Below are positions 1 to 7,931 of a stretch of DNA of 64,000 nt, piece by piece. Position 1 is the first letter of the stretch, and the number at the start of each line of letters is the position of its first letter. Origin of the DNA: Planctomycetota bacterium (GTDB taxonomy: Bacteria; Planctomycetota; Phycisphaerae; UBA1845); contig JAJRPG010000074.1 in assembly GCA_024280855.1 (NCBI GenBank), positions 1 through 64,000 of the forward strand, given 5' to 3'. The notes under the pieces are model-generated. The model made no database searches and was not told the DNA's origin. It was given only the letters and a program-made list of their open reading frames with translations. Position numbers and translations under genes: made by a program.

Positions 1-118
1 GCAGAAACCTCACCATGGGCGAGCGAAATTATGTTAGGAATCGCTAGCCTTCAGTAACTACGGACTCCCCCTATTACCCAAAATAACGACGAGTACCTTA
101 ACAGACGGAACATTGGCC

Positions 119-1894
119 ATGAACGACCATATTGATAGCGGCGATTCAACGAACATTACTCCAAAACCAGAGGAAAACGCTTCACCAACTCCTCCGAATA
201 CTCCCACACGGATACCGCCAGCGTCGTCAACGCCCCCGGCTCCGATGCCTCCCACTCCAATACCACCGGCTTCGTCGGCACCACAGCCTCCTCCGGTATC
301 AATCGAGCCAACCGCACCGGTAACGCCAACGCGCATTCCGCCAGCCGCACAGGCTGACCCGGTTCCGCCAACACCAGTGCCACCACCACCACCGCCTGCG
401 GAACCAGAACCTTCGGCCTCACCGATGGACCTGATGGGCGACATAGAAATTCCCGCAGAATTAGACAAGGAAGTCGCGGCTGCCCTTGCGGCGGAAATGT
501 CGGGCGTTTCGACTTCTTCCTCTCCCGACACGACCGCTGATGGCAAATTTGAGCCTGGAAAAGAAGTGACCGGCACAGTCGTAAACATCTCCGAAGACGA
601 CATTTTTATAGAGTTCGGGCCAAAGAGTCAGGGCGTACTCCCCCGTAATCAGTTTGGTAAAAAAGAGACTGTGGAACCAGGCCGGCGCATTGATGTCGTC
701 GTCGAACGTTATGACGAAGAAACGGGTCTGCTCATCCTCGCCCGCAAAGGAGCTATCCAACGGGCGACTTGGGCCAATCTCTCCAAGGGCATGATTGTCG
801 AAGGCCGGGCGACTGGCGTGGTCAAAAGCGGTTTGGAACTAGACGTTCAGGGCATCCGGGCCTTCATGCCGCTCTCTCAGATTTCCATCATTCCGATGAA
901 GGACACGTCCGTCCTGTTAAACCAAAAGGTTCGCTGCGTTGTTTTAGAGGTGAACGCCCGCAAGAAAAATCTACTCGTCAGTCGCCGCAAAGTGCTTGAA
1001 ATCGAGGCGAAGGAATCCAAAGAAAAATTACTCACCGAGCTTGAAGCTGGACAAACCCGCAAAGGCATTGTCCGCAGCCTGACGGAATATGGCGCATTCG
1101 TAGACCTCGGCGGTATAGACGGATTATTGCACGTTAGCGATATGTCGTGGAGTCGGGTCAACAAACCCGGCGACGTCGTGGAAGTAGGCCAGGAGATTGA
1201 GGTCAGCGTTGTCAAAATCGATACCGAGCGAGGGCGAATTTCACTAAGCCTCAAAGAAACTACGCCAGACCCCTGGGCTGGGGTTTCTGACAGATTCCCG
1301 GCTGGCACTTCGGTCAAAGCAAGAGTTGTCCGCTTAGCCAGCTTCGGTGCATTCGCGGAAGTAGAATCTGGCGTGGAAGGCCTGATTCCGATAAGCGAAA
1401 TGTCCTGGTCACGCATCAGGACATCCAACGAAGCCGTGCGTGAAGGCGACATGGTGGACACGGTGGTCATTCGCGTCGAGCAAAAAGACCGCCGTATTGC
1501 TTTGAGTATGAAGCAAGCTCAAAAAGACCCGTGGGCAGAAGTTTTGGAAAGCTTCCCGGCTCAGTCGCTGGTGACAGGAAAAGTCACAAGGCTCACGGAT
1601 TTCGGCGCGTTTGTAGAAATTGTTTCTGGTGTTGAGGGTTTGATTCATATATCTGAACTATCCACCGAGCATGTAAAAGCTTGCAGCGACGTCGTGAAAG
1701 AAGGCCAGGAGATTGAAACTCGCGTGCTGGGCGTCGATCTGGAAAATCGTCGAATTTCGCTTTCTATCAAAGCTGTGAAGGTGCAGGAAGTGACAGCGGA
1801 GCAAATTGAAGCCATAGCCCAGGAACCAGCCAAGCCGCCGAAAAAGCGAAAGAAACCGCTGCGTGGTGGCCTATCCAGTCACTATAACTGGTAG
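119..1894 (+). CDS. S1 RNA-binding domain protein (ribosomal protein S1-like)
   Basis: The 591-residue product carries five S1/OB-fold domains, beginning near residues 144, 222, 310, 395 and 480. The last three have the usual G-A-F-V/A core followed by a G-L-I/L-H/P-I/V-S segment. Such proteins bind mRNA on the 30S ribosome; a non-ribosomal RNA-binding role is also possible. The first 105 residues are proline-rich low-complexity sequence with recurring TRIPPA and PPTPIPP units, then a short acidic linker; this is unlike E. coli S1. The end is basic (KPPKKRKK). ATG 119 is preferred to TTG 113 because GGAA at 107-110 lies 8 bases before it. It precedes the fatty-acid cluster on the same strand by about 75 bases. 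Confidence 0.85.
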   Translation: MNDHIDSGDSTNITPKPEENASPTPPNTPTRIPPASSTPPAPMPPTPIPPASSAPQPPPVSIEPTAPVTPTRIPPAAQADPVPPTPVPPPPPPAEPEPSASPMDLMGDIEIPAELDKEVAAALAAEMSGVSTSSSPDTTADGKFEPGKEVTGTVVNISEDDIFIEFGPKSQGVLPRNQFGKKETVEPGRRIDVVVERYDEETGLLILARKGAIQRATWANLSKGMIVEGRATGVVKSGLELDVQGIRAFMPLSQISIIPMKDTSVLLNQKVRCVVLEVNARKKNLLVSRRKVLEIEAKESKEKLLTELEAGQTRKGIVRSLTEYGAFVDLGGIDGLLHVSDMSWSRVNKPGDVVEVGQEIEVSVVKIDTERGRISLSLKETTPDPWAGVSDRFPAGTSVKARVVRLASFGAFAEVESGVEGLIPISEMSWSRIRTSNEAVREGDMVDTVVIRVEQKDRRIALSMKQAQKDPWAEVLESFPAQSLVTGKVTRLTDFGAFVEIVSGVEGLIHISELSTEHVKACSDVVKEGQEIETRVLGVDLENRRISLSIKAVKVQEVTAEQIEAIAQEPAKPPKKRKKPLRGGLSSHYNW

Positions 1895-1969
1895 TCTCCG
1901 GAAAGGCGTGAGCGTGCGTAAGGTGCTGGGTCGCTTCATTGTCTGATGGCAGACGTGGTTGATGGTCTT

Positions 1970-2437
1970 ATGAAATTTGAACTAATCGACCGAATTATCG
2001 AGCTGGAGACGGGTCAGCGAATCGTAGCCACTAAGGCTGTTTCGCGGTCTGAGGAGTATTTAGCCGATCATTTTCCGACGTTCCCGGTGTTGCCGGGTGT
2101 GTTCATGCTGGAAGGTTTGATACAAGCGGCCAGTTGGCTGATCCGGGACGCACTAAATTTCGCACCGGCTGCCGTCTTGCTCAAGTCGGCAAGAAACGTA
2201 ACATACAAGAGCTTCGTAAAACCAGGCGACGTGCTTCGACTGGAAGTAAACTGCCGAAGTTATGACGAGGCAGAGAGCAGTTTCGACGGTATAGGCAAAT
2301 GCGGTGAGGTGGAGACGCTACGGGCGAGGTTCACCATGTGTCATTTGTCAGAAGATGCAATCGTAGCCAATCATGAAGCCACCGAGGTGTGGCGTGAGGC
2401 TTCGCGGGTCAAGTTAGGTGCGCTACGACATGGGTAA
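1970..2437 (+). CDS. FabZ-like 3-hydroxyacyl-ACP dehydratase (first copy)
   Basis: The product is about 155 residues with a hot-dog fold pattern. The HFP motif holds the catalytic His, followed by VLPGVFMLEGLIQAA, whose Glu matches the second catalytic residue. It should dehydrate 3-hydroxyacyl-ACP intermediates in the cytoplasm. An upstream ATG at 1946 is in frame, but ATG 1970 gives the usual family beginning (MKFxLIDRI) and neither has a strong ribosome site. It is the first gene of the cluster with ACP, a second FabZ-like gene and two ketosynthases. The ACP gene follows within 26 bases. It could act on a non-standard chain rather than in housekeeping fatty acid synthesis; the exact substrate cannot be read from sequence. 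Confidence 0.82.
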   Translation: MKFELIDRIIELETGQRIVATKAVSRSEEYLADHFPTFPVLPGVFMLEGLIQAASWLIRDALNFAPAAVLLKSARNVTYKSFVKPGDVLRLEVNCRSYDEAESSFDGIGKCGEVETLRARFTMCHLSEDAIVANHEATEVWREASRVKLGALRHG

Positions 2438-2462
2438 TACAACAAACATGGAGGTTCGAGGG

Positions 2463-2855
2463 ATGACGACAAGCCGCGATGAGATTTTCGGTAAAATTCG
2501 CGACGTGTTGACTGATGCACTAGGGGTCGACGACGACGAGGTTCTAGCCACTGCGACATTGCAGGGCGATCTTGGCGCGGAAAGCATCGACTTTTTGGAC
2601 ATCGTCTTCCGACTCGAGAAAGAATTTTCAATCAAGATTCCAAAAGGCGAGCTGTTTCCAGACGACATCCTCAACAATGCGGATTTCGTAGACGGCGACC
2701 GCATGACGCCTCAGGGCTTGGAAACGCTTAAAAAAGCCATGCCCCACGCAGATTTTTCGGATTTTGAAACAGACCCTTTGGTTTCAAAAATGCCGGACCT
2801 GTTCACGGTCAATACGATTGTCACCTACGTTGAAAATAAGCTGGCAGCCGTCTAA
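2463..2855 (+). CDS. Acyl carrier protein
   Basis: This 130-residue protein contains the phosphopantetheine attachment motif LGAESIDFLD, where the Ser carries the 4'-phosphopantetheine arm, followed by the acidic helix typical of ACPs. It is longer than housekeeping AcpP (about 78 residues). The extra stretch after the motif includes a PKGELFPDDILNNADF segment and a C-terminal helix. The ATG at 2463 is chosen because GGAGG at 2450-2454 lies 8 bases upstream; an in-frame GTG at 2418 lacks such a site. It presumably shuttles chains between the flanking dehydratases and ketosynthases. The long form suggests a dedicated carrier for this cluster, but that is inference. Confidence 0.88.
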   Translation: MTTSRDEIFGKIRDVLTDALGVDDDEVLATATLQGDLGAESIDFLDIVFRLEKEFSIKIPKGELFPDDILNNADFVDGDRMTPQGLETLKKAMPHADFSDFETDPLVSKMPDLFTVNTIVTYVENKLAAV

Positions 2856-2937
2856 GCTACGACATACACTCTTGACAGGCGTACGGGCCAAGGCAAGTAT
2901 GCGGGCTTAGGAAACGTGTTGGCGTAGTGGGACGATC

Positions 2938-3438
2938 ATGCGGTGGATTTGGATTGATTGCTTTGTAGAGTTCGAGCCGGGCGTTCGCGCGACCGCGCTC
3001 AAGAACATCACCCTGGCTGAGGAACATCTCCACGACCACTTTCCCCACTACCGCGTCATGCCCCCTTCCCTAGTCATTGAAGGCATGGCTCAGACGGCTG
3101 GTATTCTGGTGGGCGAGGCTCGCGGGTTCAAAGAAAACGTCATCCTAGCCAAAATTAAGCGTGCTGATTTCACCAGCTATGGTATGCCCGGCGACCAGTT
3201 ACGCTACGAAGCGACGGTCGAATCCATCACCGAAAGCGCTGCGATGACGTCGGGCCTGGTGCTGCGCGGTGGCGAAGAAATCGCCCAGATAGACCTGATC
3301 TTTTCCCATGTAAATCAATCTACACGCTCATCGGAAATGCCGGATCATAATTTCGTGTTCACCGGCATGTTCATGGATTTATTGTCACAGTTTCGTGAAA
3401 AAGACAAGTTGGAAAGTTCATCGACTCATGCAAGATAA
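2938..3438 (+). CDS. FabZ-like 3-hydroxyacyl-ACP dehydratase (second copy)
   Basis: The 166-residue product is a second hot-dog dehydratase-like protein. Both expected catalytic residues are present: His in DHFPHYRVMP and Glu in LVIEGMAQTAG. The usual Gly after the MP pair is Pro here (MPPS). It is distinct from the first copy and begins MRWIWIDCF. It lies 82 bases after the ACP gene, and its 3' end overlaps the next ketosynthase start by 11 bases, suggesting translational coupling. Two dissimilar dehydratases could act on different chain lengths, or form a heterodimer in which one partner is structural; both ideas are inference. The ribosome site before ATG 2938 is weak. Confidence 0.8.
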   Translation: MRWIWIDCFVEFEPGVRATALKNITLAEEHLHDHFPHYRVMPPSLVIEGMAQTAGILVGEARGFKENVILAKIKRADFTSYGMPGDQLRYEATVESITESAAMTSGLVLRGGEEIAQIDLIFSHVNQSTRSSEMPDHNFVFTGMFMDLLSQFREKDKLESSSTHAR

Positions 3439-4771
3439 AAGACGTGTGGTTATCACCGGCGTGGGCGTAGCGACACCGCTTGGCCTGGGCATCGAAGACA
3501 CCTGGGACGCGCTTCTCTCCAAGCGAACAGCCATCGGGCCTATGCAAGGCTTCGATGCTTCCGAGCTACCCGCGTCCATCGGTGGCGAATTGCCAGCTTT
3601 CAAACTGGCTGACTACATTCCCAAAAGCCATCGAAAAAGCGCGAAGCTCATGTGCCGCGACATCGAAATTGCCATGGTTTGCGCTTACCAAACCGTCAAA
3701 CATGCCGGGTTAGTCACCAAGTGCATGGTCGAACGTGGTGAAGCAGAAGCCGACGCGAAAGTCGACCCGGTAAGATTCGGCGCCAGCTTGGGCGCGGGTT
3801 TAATCCCGGCTGACCTGCGTGAATTAGCTGCCGCATTCAACACGGCTGTGACCGATGGGAAATCGCTAAACCTCACCGCCTGGGGCGAAGAGGGCATGAC
3901 CAACCTGACCCCACTTTGGCTATTAAAATTTCTGCCCAATATGCTCGCTTGTCATGTGACCATCGTTCACGATGCCCAGGCTCCATGCAACACCATCACC
4001 TGCGGCGAGGCTTCTGGACACTTAGCTATTGGCGAAGCATTTCGCACCATCGCTCGTGGAGACGCCGACGTCTGCATCTGTGGCGGCGTGGAAAGCAAGA
4101 CGAACCCTATGGGTATAGGGCGACAGATAAAAATGGACCGCATCAATACCCAGGACAACGACAACCCCACCCTCGCCAGCCAACCCTTTGGCCAGGACCG
4201 CGAAGGAATGGTCGTCTCAGAAGGTGGCGGCATGGTCATCATAGAATCATTGGACCACGCCCAATCTCGCAGCGCACGAATTCTCGGCGAATTAGCAGGC
4301 TTTGGCTCCGGGCACGACATTCATCATTGGCAAGAACCTTGCCCAGATGGGGAGGGCACAGCTATCGCACTGCGTAAAGCATTAGCCGATGCCAACATCA
4401 AGCCTGACGAGGTTGATTTATTGAACCCCTTTGGCACGGGCATAGCCAAGCATGACGAATCGGAGCTAGCGGGCTGGCGGGCGGTATTTGGGCCTGATAT
4501 GGGCAAAAAACATGCAGCTACAACGCGTGGCGCGTTGGGCATAAACGGGGCAGGCAGCGGAGCCATTGATTTCGCAGTCAGCATCATGGCCTTATACAGC
4601 AACACGGTCCCCCCTTCTCAAAACACCGAAGCCGCTATCGCCGCGAATGCGTTCGGCTTTGTTTCCAGCGACTCTCGCGATGCGGACATCACAGCTATGA
4701 TCTCACTAAGTCGCTCGCTATCCGGTGGCCAGCGGGCTGCGTTGGTCGTTAAAAAGTTTCAGGAAAATTAA
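3428..4771 (+). CDS. Ketosynthase-like protein with degenerate active site (chain-length-factor-like)
   Basis: The 447-residue thiolase-fold protein aligns with FabF along its length (VVITGVGVATPLG at the N-terminus), but every catalytic residue is replaced. The nucleophile Cys is Glu194 (codon 4007-4009, in TCGEASGHLAIGEA). The first His is Phe335 (codon 4430-4432, in NPFGTG). The second His is Ile372 (codon 4541-4543, in LGINGAGSGA). Spacings of 141 and 37 match FabF's C163-H303-H340, so the alignment is secure. This parallels KS-beta (chain length factor) of type II polyketide synthases, which has Gln for Cys. It likely pairs with the intact ketosynthase directly downstream. ATG 3428 is chosen over GTG 3395, and it overlaps the preceding gene by 11 bases. 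Confidence 0.85.
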   Translation: MQDKRRVVITGVGVATPLGLGIEDTWDALLSKRTAIGPMQGFDASELPASIGGELPAFKLADYIPKSHRKSAKLMCRDIEIAMVCAYQTVKHAGLVTKCMVERGEAEADAKVDPVRFGASLGAGLIPADLRELAAAFNTAVTDGKSLNLTAWGEEGMTNLTPLWLLKFLPNMLACHVTIVHDAQAPCNTITCGEASGHLAIGEAFRTIARGDADVCICGGVESKTNPMGIGRQIKMDRINTQDNDNPTLASQPFGQDREGMVVSEGGGMVIIESLDHAQSRSARILGELAGFGSGHDIHHWQEPCPDGEGTAIALRKALADANIKPDEVDLLNPFGTGIAKHDESELAGWRAVFGPDMGKKHAATTRGALGINGAGSGAIDFAVSIMALYSNTVPPSQNTEAAIAANAFGFVSSDSRDADITAMISLSRSLSGGQRAALVVKKFQEN

Positions 4772-4782
4772 GGAGTAGTGCG

Positions 4783-6087
4783 TTGAATCGTCGAACCGTC
4801 ATCACGGGCATGGGCTGCGTCACACCACTAGGCTTTGAGGTCGAAGAGGTCTGGCGAAGACTATTAGCGGGCGAGTGTGGCATCGCGCCGACGACCTTGT
4901 TCGACGCGGCTACTTTCCCCACCACCTTTGCGGCAGAAGTCAAAGAATTCCCGTTGGCAGCGCTACTGGGCGACCAATCAGAGCGACACGCCTCTGCCAG
5001 CCGTAATTCTCGTTTCGCCTTAGCCGCGAGCGTCTTGGCCTGGCGTCAGGCGGGCTTGGACCAGGCGTTGGCTTTGGACCATACGCAAATTGGCGTCTAT
5101 TTGGGCGGTGGTGAAGGGCCATTGGACTTTGATGCCTCCACACAGGCCGCAATTGCTGGTAGCCGAGATGATGATGGCCAGCCAATAGATTTCGACTCCG
5201 TGCGTTGGGCGCCTGCGGCTATGGAATTGCTGAACGGCGAACGAGAACTCGAACAAGAACCCAACTTAGCCGCCGCTCACATCGCTTCATTGTTTAAGCT
5301 TCAAGGGCCAAATTTCAATACGCTCACCGCCTGCGCCGCCAGCACCCAGGCCATAGGTGAGGCGTGTAACATGATCCAATATGGCGATGCCGACGTAATG
5401 ATTACCGGCGGCACGCATAGTATGATTCACCCGATTGGCGTGACGGGGTTCAACCGTCTCACCGCCCTATCCACGCGAAATGACGACTGCTACACGGCTT
5501 CACGACCATTCGACCGAACCCGAGACGGCTTTGTCCTTGGCGAAGGCGCGGGCATTGTGGTGATAGAAGAACTGGCTCATGCCCAACATCGCGGGGCTAA
5601 AATTTTGGCTGAAATCGCCGGATTCGGGTCCACGGCTGACGCTTACCGAGTCACGGATATTCACGAGGAAGGCCGGGGACCAATCGGCGCGATGCGCATC
5701 GCGTTGCACAAAGCCGGGCTTGAGCCTGCGGATATAGACTATATCTCAGCTCATGGCACGGGGACTGAGGAAAACGACAAAATTGAGACCAGGGCTATTC
5801 GTGAGGTTTTCGGAGACTTAGCTCCCAACGTCCCCATCAGCAGCATCAAGAGCATGTTGGGGCATCTAATCGCCGCAGCGGGCGCGGTAGAGCTTATTGT
5901 CTGTGTTCAGGCTATCCGAGACAGCATCGCCCCACCTACGATTCACTACCATACCCCGGACCCCAACTGCGACTTGGACTATATCCCCAACGAGGCCCGG
6001 AAGACCAATATCCGAGCGGCGCTGAGCAATAGCTTCGGTTTTGGGGGGCAAAACAACGCGATTGTGGTGAAGGCTTTCACGCCGTAA
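4783..6087 (+). CDS. Beta-ketoacyl-ACP synthase (FabF-like), catalytic subunit
   Basis: The 434-residue condensing enzyme has an intact Cys-His-His triad: Cys184 in LTACAASTQAIGEA, His324 in SAHGTGTEEND and His361 in KSMLGHLIAAAGAVE. It would extend ACP-bound chains by decarboxylative Claisen condensation with malonyl-ACP in the cytoplasm. The start is TTG at 4783, supported by AGGAG at 4771-4775, which begins on the last base of the previous gene's stop codon. The tight coupling to the inactive paralogue suggests a KS/chain-length-factor heterodimer rather than two independent FabF enzymes. The product of the pathway is not known from this window. Confidence 0.92.
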   Translation: MNRRTVITGMGCVTPLGFEVEEVWRRLLAGECGIAPTTLFDAATFPTTFAAEVKEFPLAALLGDQSERHASASRNSRFALAASVLAWRQAGLDQALALDHTQIGVYLGGGEGPLDFDASTQAAIAGSRDDDGQPIDFDSVRWAPAAMELLNGERELEQEPNLAAAHIASLFKLQGPNFNTLTACAASTQAIGEACNMIQYGDADVMITGGTHSMIHPIGVTGFNRLTALSTRNDDCYTASRPFDRTRDGFVLGEGAGIVVIEELAHAQHRGAKILAEIAGFGSTADAYRVTDIHEEGRGPIGAMRIALHKAGLEPADIDYISAHGTGTEENDKIETRAIREVFGDLAPNVPISSIKSMLGHLIAAAGAVELIVCVQAIRDSIAPPTIHYHTPDPNCDLDYIPNEARKTNIRAALSNSFGFGGQNNAIVVKAFTP

Positions 6088-6283
6088 CTTGACACTCATC
6101 GACGAATCACAAACAATCTATCCTGAGTTTGCCCATGAGCGGGTATGGAGAGTGGGATTCTCTTTAAGAGCGCAAAAGTATAAGCTCGATTAGCCCTGTC
6201 GGTGGACTCGCTGGTAGTGAGAAAAGCGCGTCGCGATGGCGCACGGGGTAATCGGTATTTTTAATTGAAAAGGGTTCAACGCA

Positions 6284-7690
6284 ATGGCCAGAGGTCAACA
6301 ACCCGGTAATAGTGCGATCACAGTGTGGATGATTGTTTTTGTCGCACTTTGGCTAACGTCTACTGTTTTTCTTGTCATCCTATATACAGGACAGGAAGAA
6401 CTGAACACTGAAAATAAACGCTTGGTCGAGGCCAGCAGCAAGTTGATTAGCTCGACGGAACAACGTTCGGTCGCGCTGGCAAGCAGCGCGCGATCAGGTG
6501 GGCCTACGGTGGTTGGTTTGCTGGAAGGCGCTCGCAGTGAGACGGCGACCTTGGCGACGGGCAACGCAGCTGATGATGTCGCGGCGATTCGCAATGAGCG
6601 AGATAAGCTATCCGACGCGATTCAAAGCGATAAGCTCGTACCCAATCCGAGAAAATTCCGCGACGTATCTTTGCTGGAAGGATGGTCCACACTTTATAAC
6701 GAATACAAAGCGGCTCATGCGTTGCTGGAAACCACGCGACAAGGTGCGGCTGAGCTTGAAAAAGAGGTCAATCGCCTAGTTGAAATGAACGCTACCCAGA
6801 AGAATGATTTCGACAAAAAAGCCAGCGACCTCGCCAGCCAACTTGCTGAAGTTGAAGAAGACCGTTCGCGTTTCCGCAAAGAGCGTGACGACGCGATGGC
6901 TAAGCAGGAGCAGGAATTCGCTACCCGCTTGAAGCAAAACGACGACGAACTCACTCAAGAGCGTCAGCAATTTGCCAAACTCTCGAAGCACAATGCAGCT
7001 TTGCAGGATAGATTTCGTGCCCAACAGGAGAAATTTGGCGACGTACTCATCGGCCCGACTTCGCTGAGTACCGCGCGTCAGCCAGATGGAAACGTGCTCA
7101 CGGCTGTCCCTGGCGACGGCATGGTGTACATTGACCTTGGCAGCAATGACCGCTTGACACTTGGGATGCGATTCTCGATTTACGCTTTGGATACGGGCAT
7201 ACCGGCTGACGGCCGATCGAAGGCCCAGATTGAGGTGGTGTCCATCGGCCCTACTTCTTCGGAGTGCAAGATCATCCGGATTGCAGCCAACCAAGTTATT
7301 CTTGAGGGCGATCTGATTGGAAACCCAATTTATGATCCTAACCGCCCTCTCACGTTCATGGCCTTTGGCGACTTCGATTTAGACCATGACCGCACAATTG
7401 ATTCGGACGGGCTGGAGACAATCCAGGCGATCATCAGCGAATGGGGTGGTGACACGGTCAACGAATTGACGGCGTTGACCGATTTCGTGGTACTGGGCGC
7501 GGCCCCCCACCGCCCCCGTAGTTCTCAGCCTGATGGGCAAAACCTAAGTGATCGTGCCCGCAAAATTCGAGATCGATGGGACAACTATCAGGAATCACTG
7601 ACAGCAGCGAATAGCTTAGCGGTGCCCGTGTTGACTCAGGATGTGTTTCTCAATTTCCTTGGATATGCAGCCAGTCCGACTGTGCGTTAA
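6284..7690 (+). CDS. Membrane-anchored coiled-coil protein with BRCT-like C-terminal domain
   Basis: This is a 468-residue protein with one N-terminal membrane segment (about residues 10-32, ITVWMIVFVALWLTSTVFLV). Long charged heptad-like stretches follow from about residue 40 to 250 and are likely coiled coil. A beta-rich middle comes next (FGDVLIGPTSLSTAR to about 355). The last part reads MAFGDFDLD, then ETIQAIISEWGGDTVNELTA and TDFVVLGAAP. That is the order of BRCT elements: strand, helix, a GG turn, then a T-D-x-V-V-x-G strand. The topology would place the coiled coil outside the cytoplasm if the N-terminus is inside. ATG 6284 follows AAAAGGG by 8 bases. No pathway can be assigned. Confidence 0.7.
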   Translation: MARGQQPGNSAITVWMIVFVALWLTSTVFLVILYTGQEELNTENKRLVEASSKLISSTEQRSVALASSARSGGPTVVGLLEGARSETATLATGNAADDVAAIRNERDKLSDAIQSDKLVPNPRKFRDVSLLEGWSTLYNEYKAAHALLETTRQGAAELEKEVNRLVEMNATQKNDFDKKASDLASQLAEVEEDRSRFRKERDDAMAKQEQEFATRLKQNDDELTQERQQFAKLSKHNAALQDRFRAQQEKFGDVLIGPTSLSTARQPDGNVLTAVPGDGMVYIDLGSNDRLTLGMRFSIYALDTGIPADGRSKAQIEVVSIGPTSSECKIIRIAANQVILEGDLIGNPIYDPNRPLTFMAFGDFDLDHDRTIDSDGLETIQAIISEWGGDTVNELTALTDFVVLGAAPHRPRSSQPDGQNLSDRARKIRDRWDNYQESLTAANSLAVPVLTQDVFLNFLGYAASPTVR

Positions 7691-7754
7691 TCACAGACGC
7701 ACTTTTTGCGCTAAAAATTAGTCACAACCCTTTGCAGTATATATGGTTCTGGAT

Positions 7755-7783
7755 TTGACCGTCCGAGAATCATGGTGTATACT
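7755..7783 (+). promoter_or_regulatory. Sigma-70-type promoter for dnaG-rpoD
   Basis: A TTGACC -35 box (7755-7760) and a TATACT -10 box (7778-7783) are separated by exactly 17 bases. Transcription would begin near 7790, giving dnaG a leader of about 140 bases. Confidence 0.7.
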
Positions 7784-7871
7784 GTATTAGGAGATTCATC
7801 GCTGGTCCTGATACTGAGACCGCGTGCTCCTATCAATCGATTTTACTTTCACGGACTAATTTGAAGTGTGA

Positions 7872-7890
7872 CCACCCAACCGTTGGGTGG
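7872..7890 (+). promoter_or_regulatory. Hairpin in the dnaG leader
   Basis: CCACCCAA (7872-7879) and TTGGGTGG (7883-7890) form a perfect 8-bp stem with a 3-base loop, about 40 bases before the dnaG start. There is no T-run, so it is not a classical terminator. It may influence leader structure or mRNA processing; the function is unknown. Confidence 0.5.
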
Positions 7891-7931
7891 CCGTGTTTCG
7901 TGTGTAAAGCCTTTCCAGAGGTGCTTTTCGC

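Noticed and set aside
58-603. Gly-rich minus-strand frame opposite the S1 gene head
   Set aside because: It is the antisense of the proline-rich repeat; the glycine richness follows from CCN codons read in reverse.
6089-6124. TTGACA after the ketosynthase stop as a promoter for the BRCT-like gene
   Set aside because: No -10 box lies at normal spacing; TATCCT is 24 bases away.
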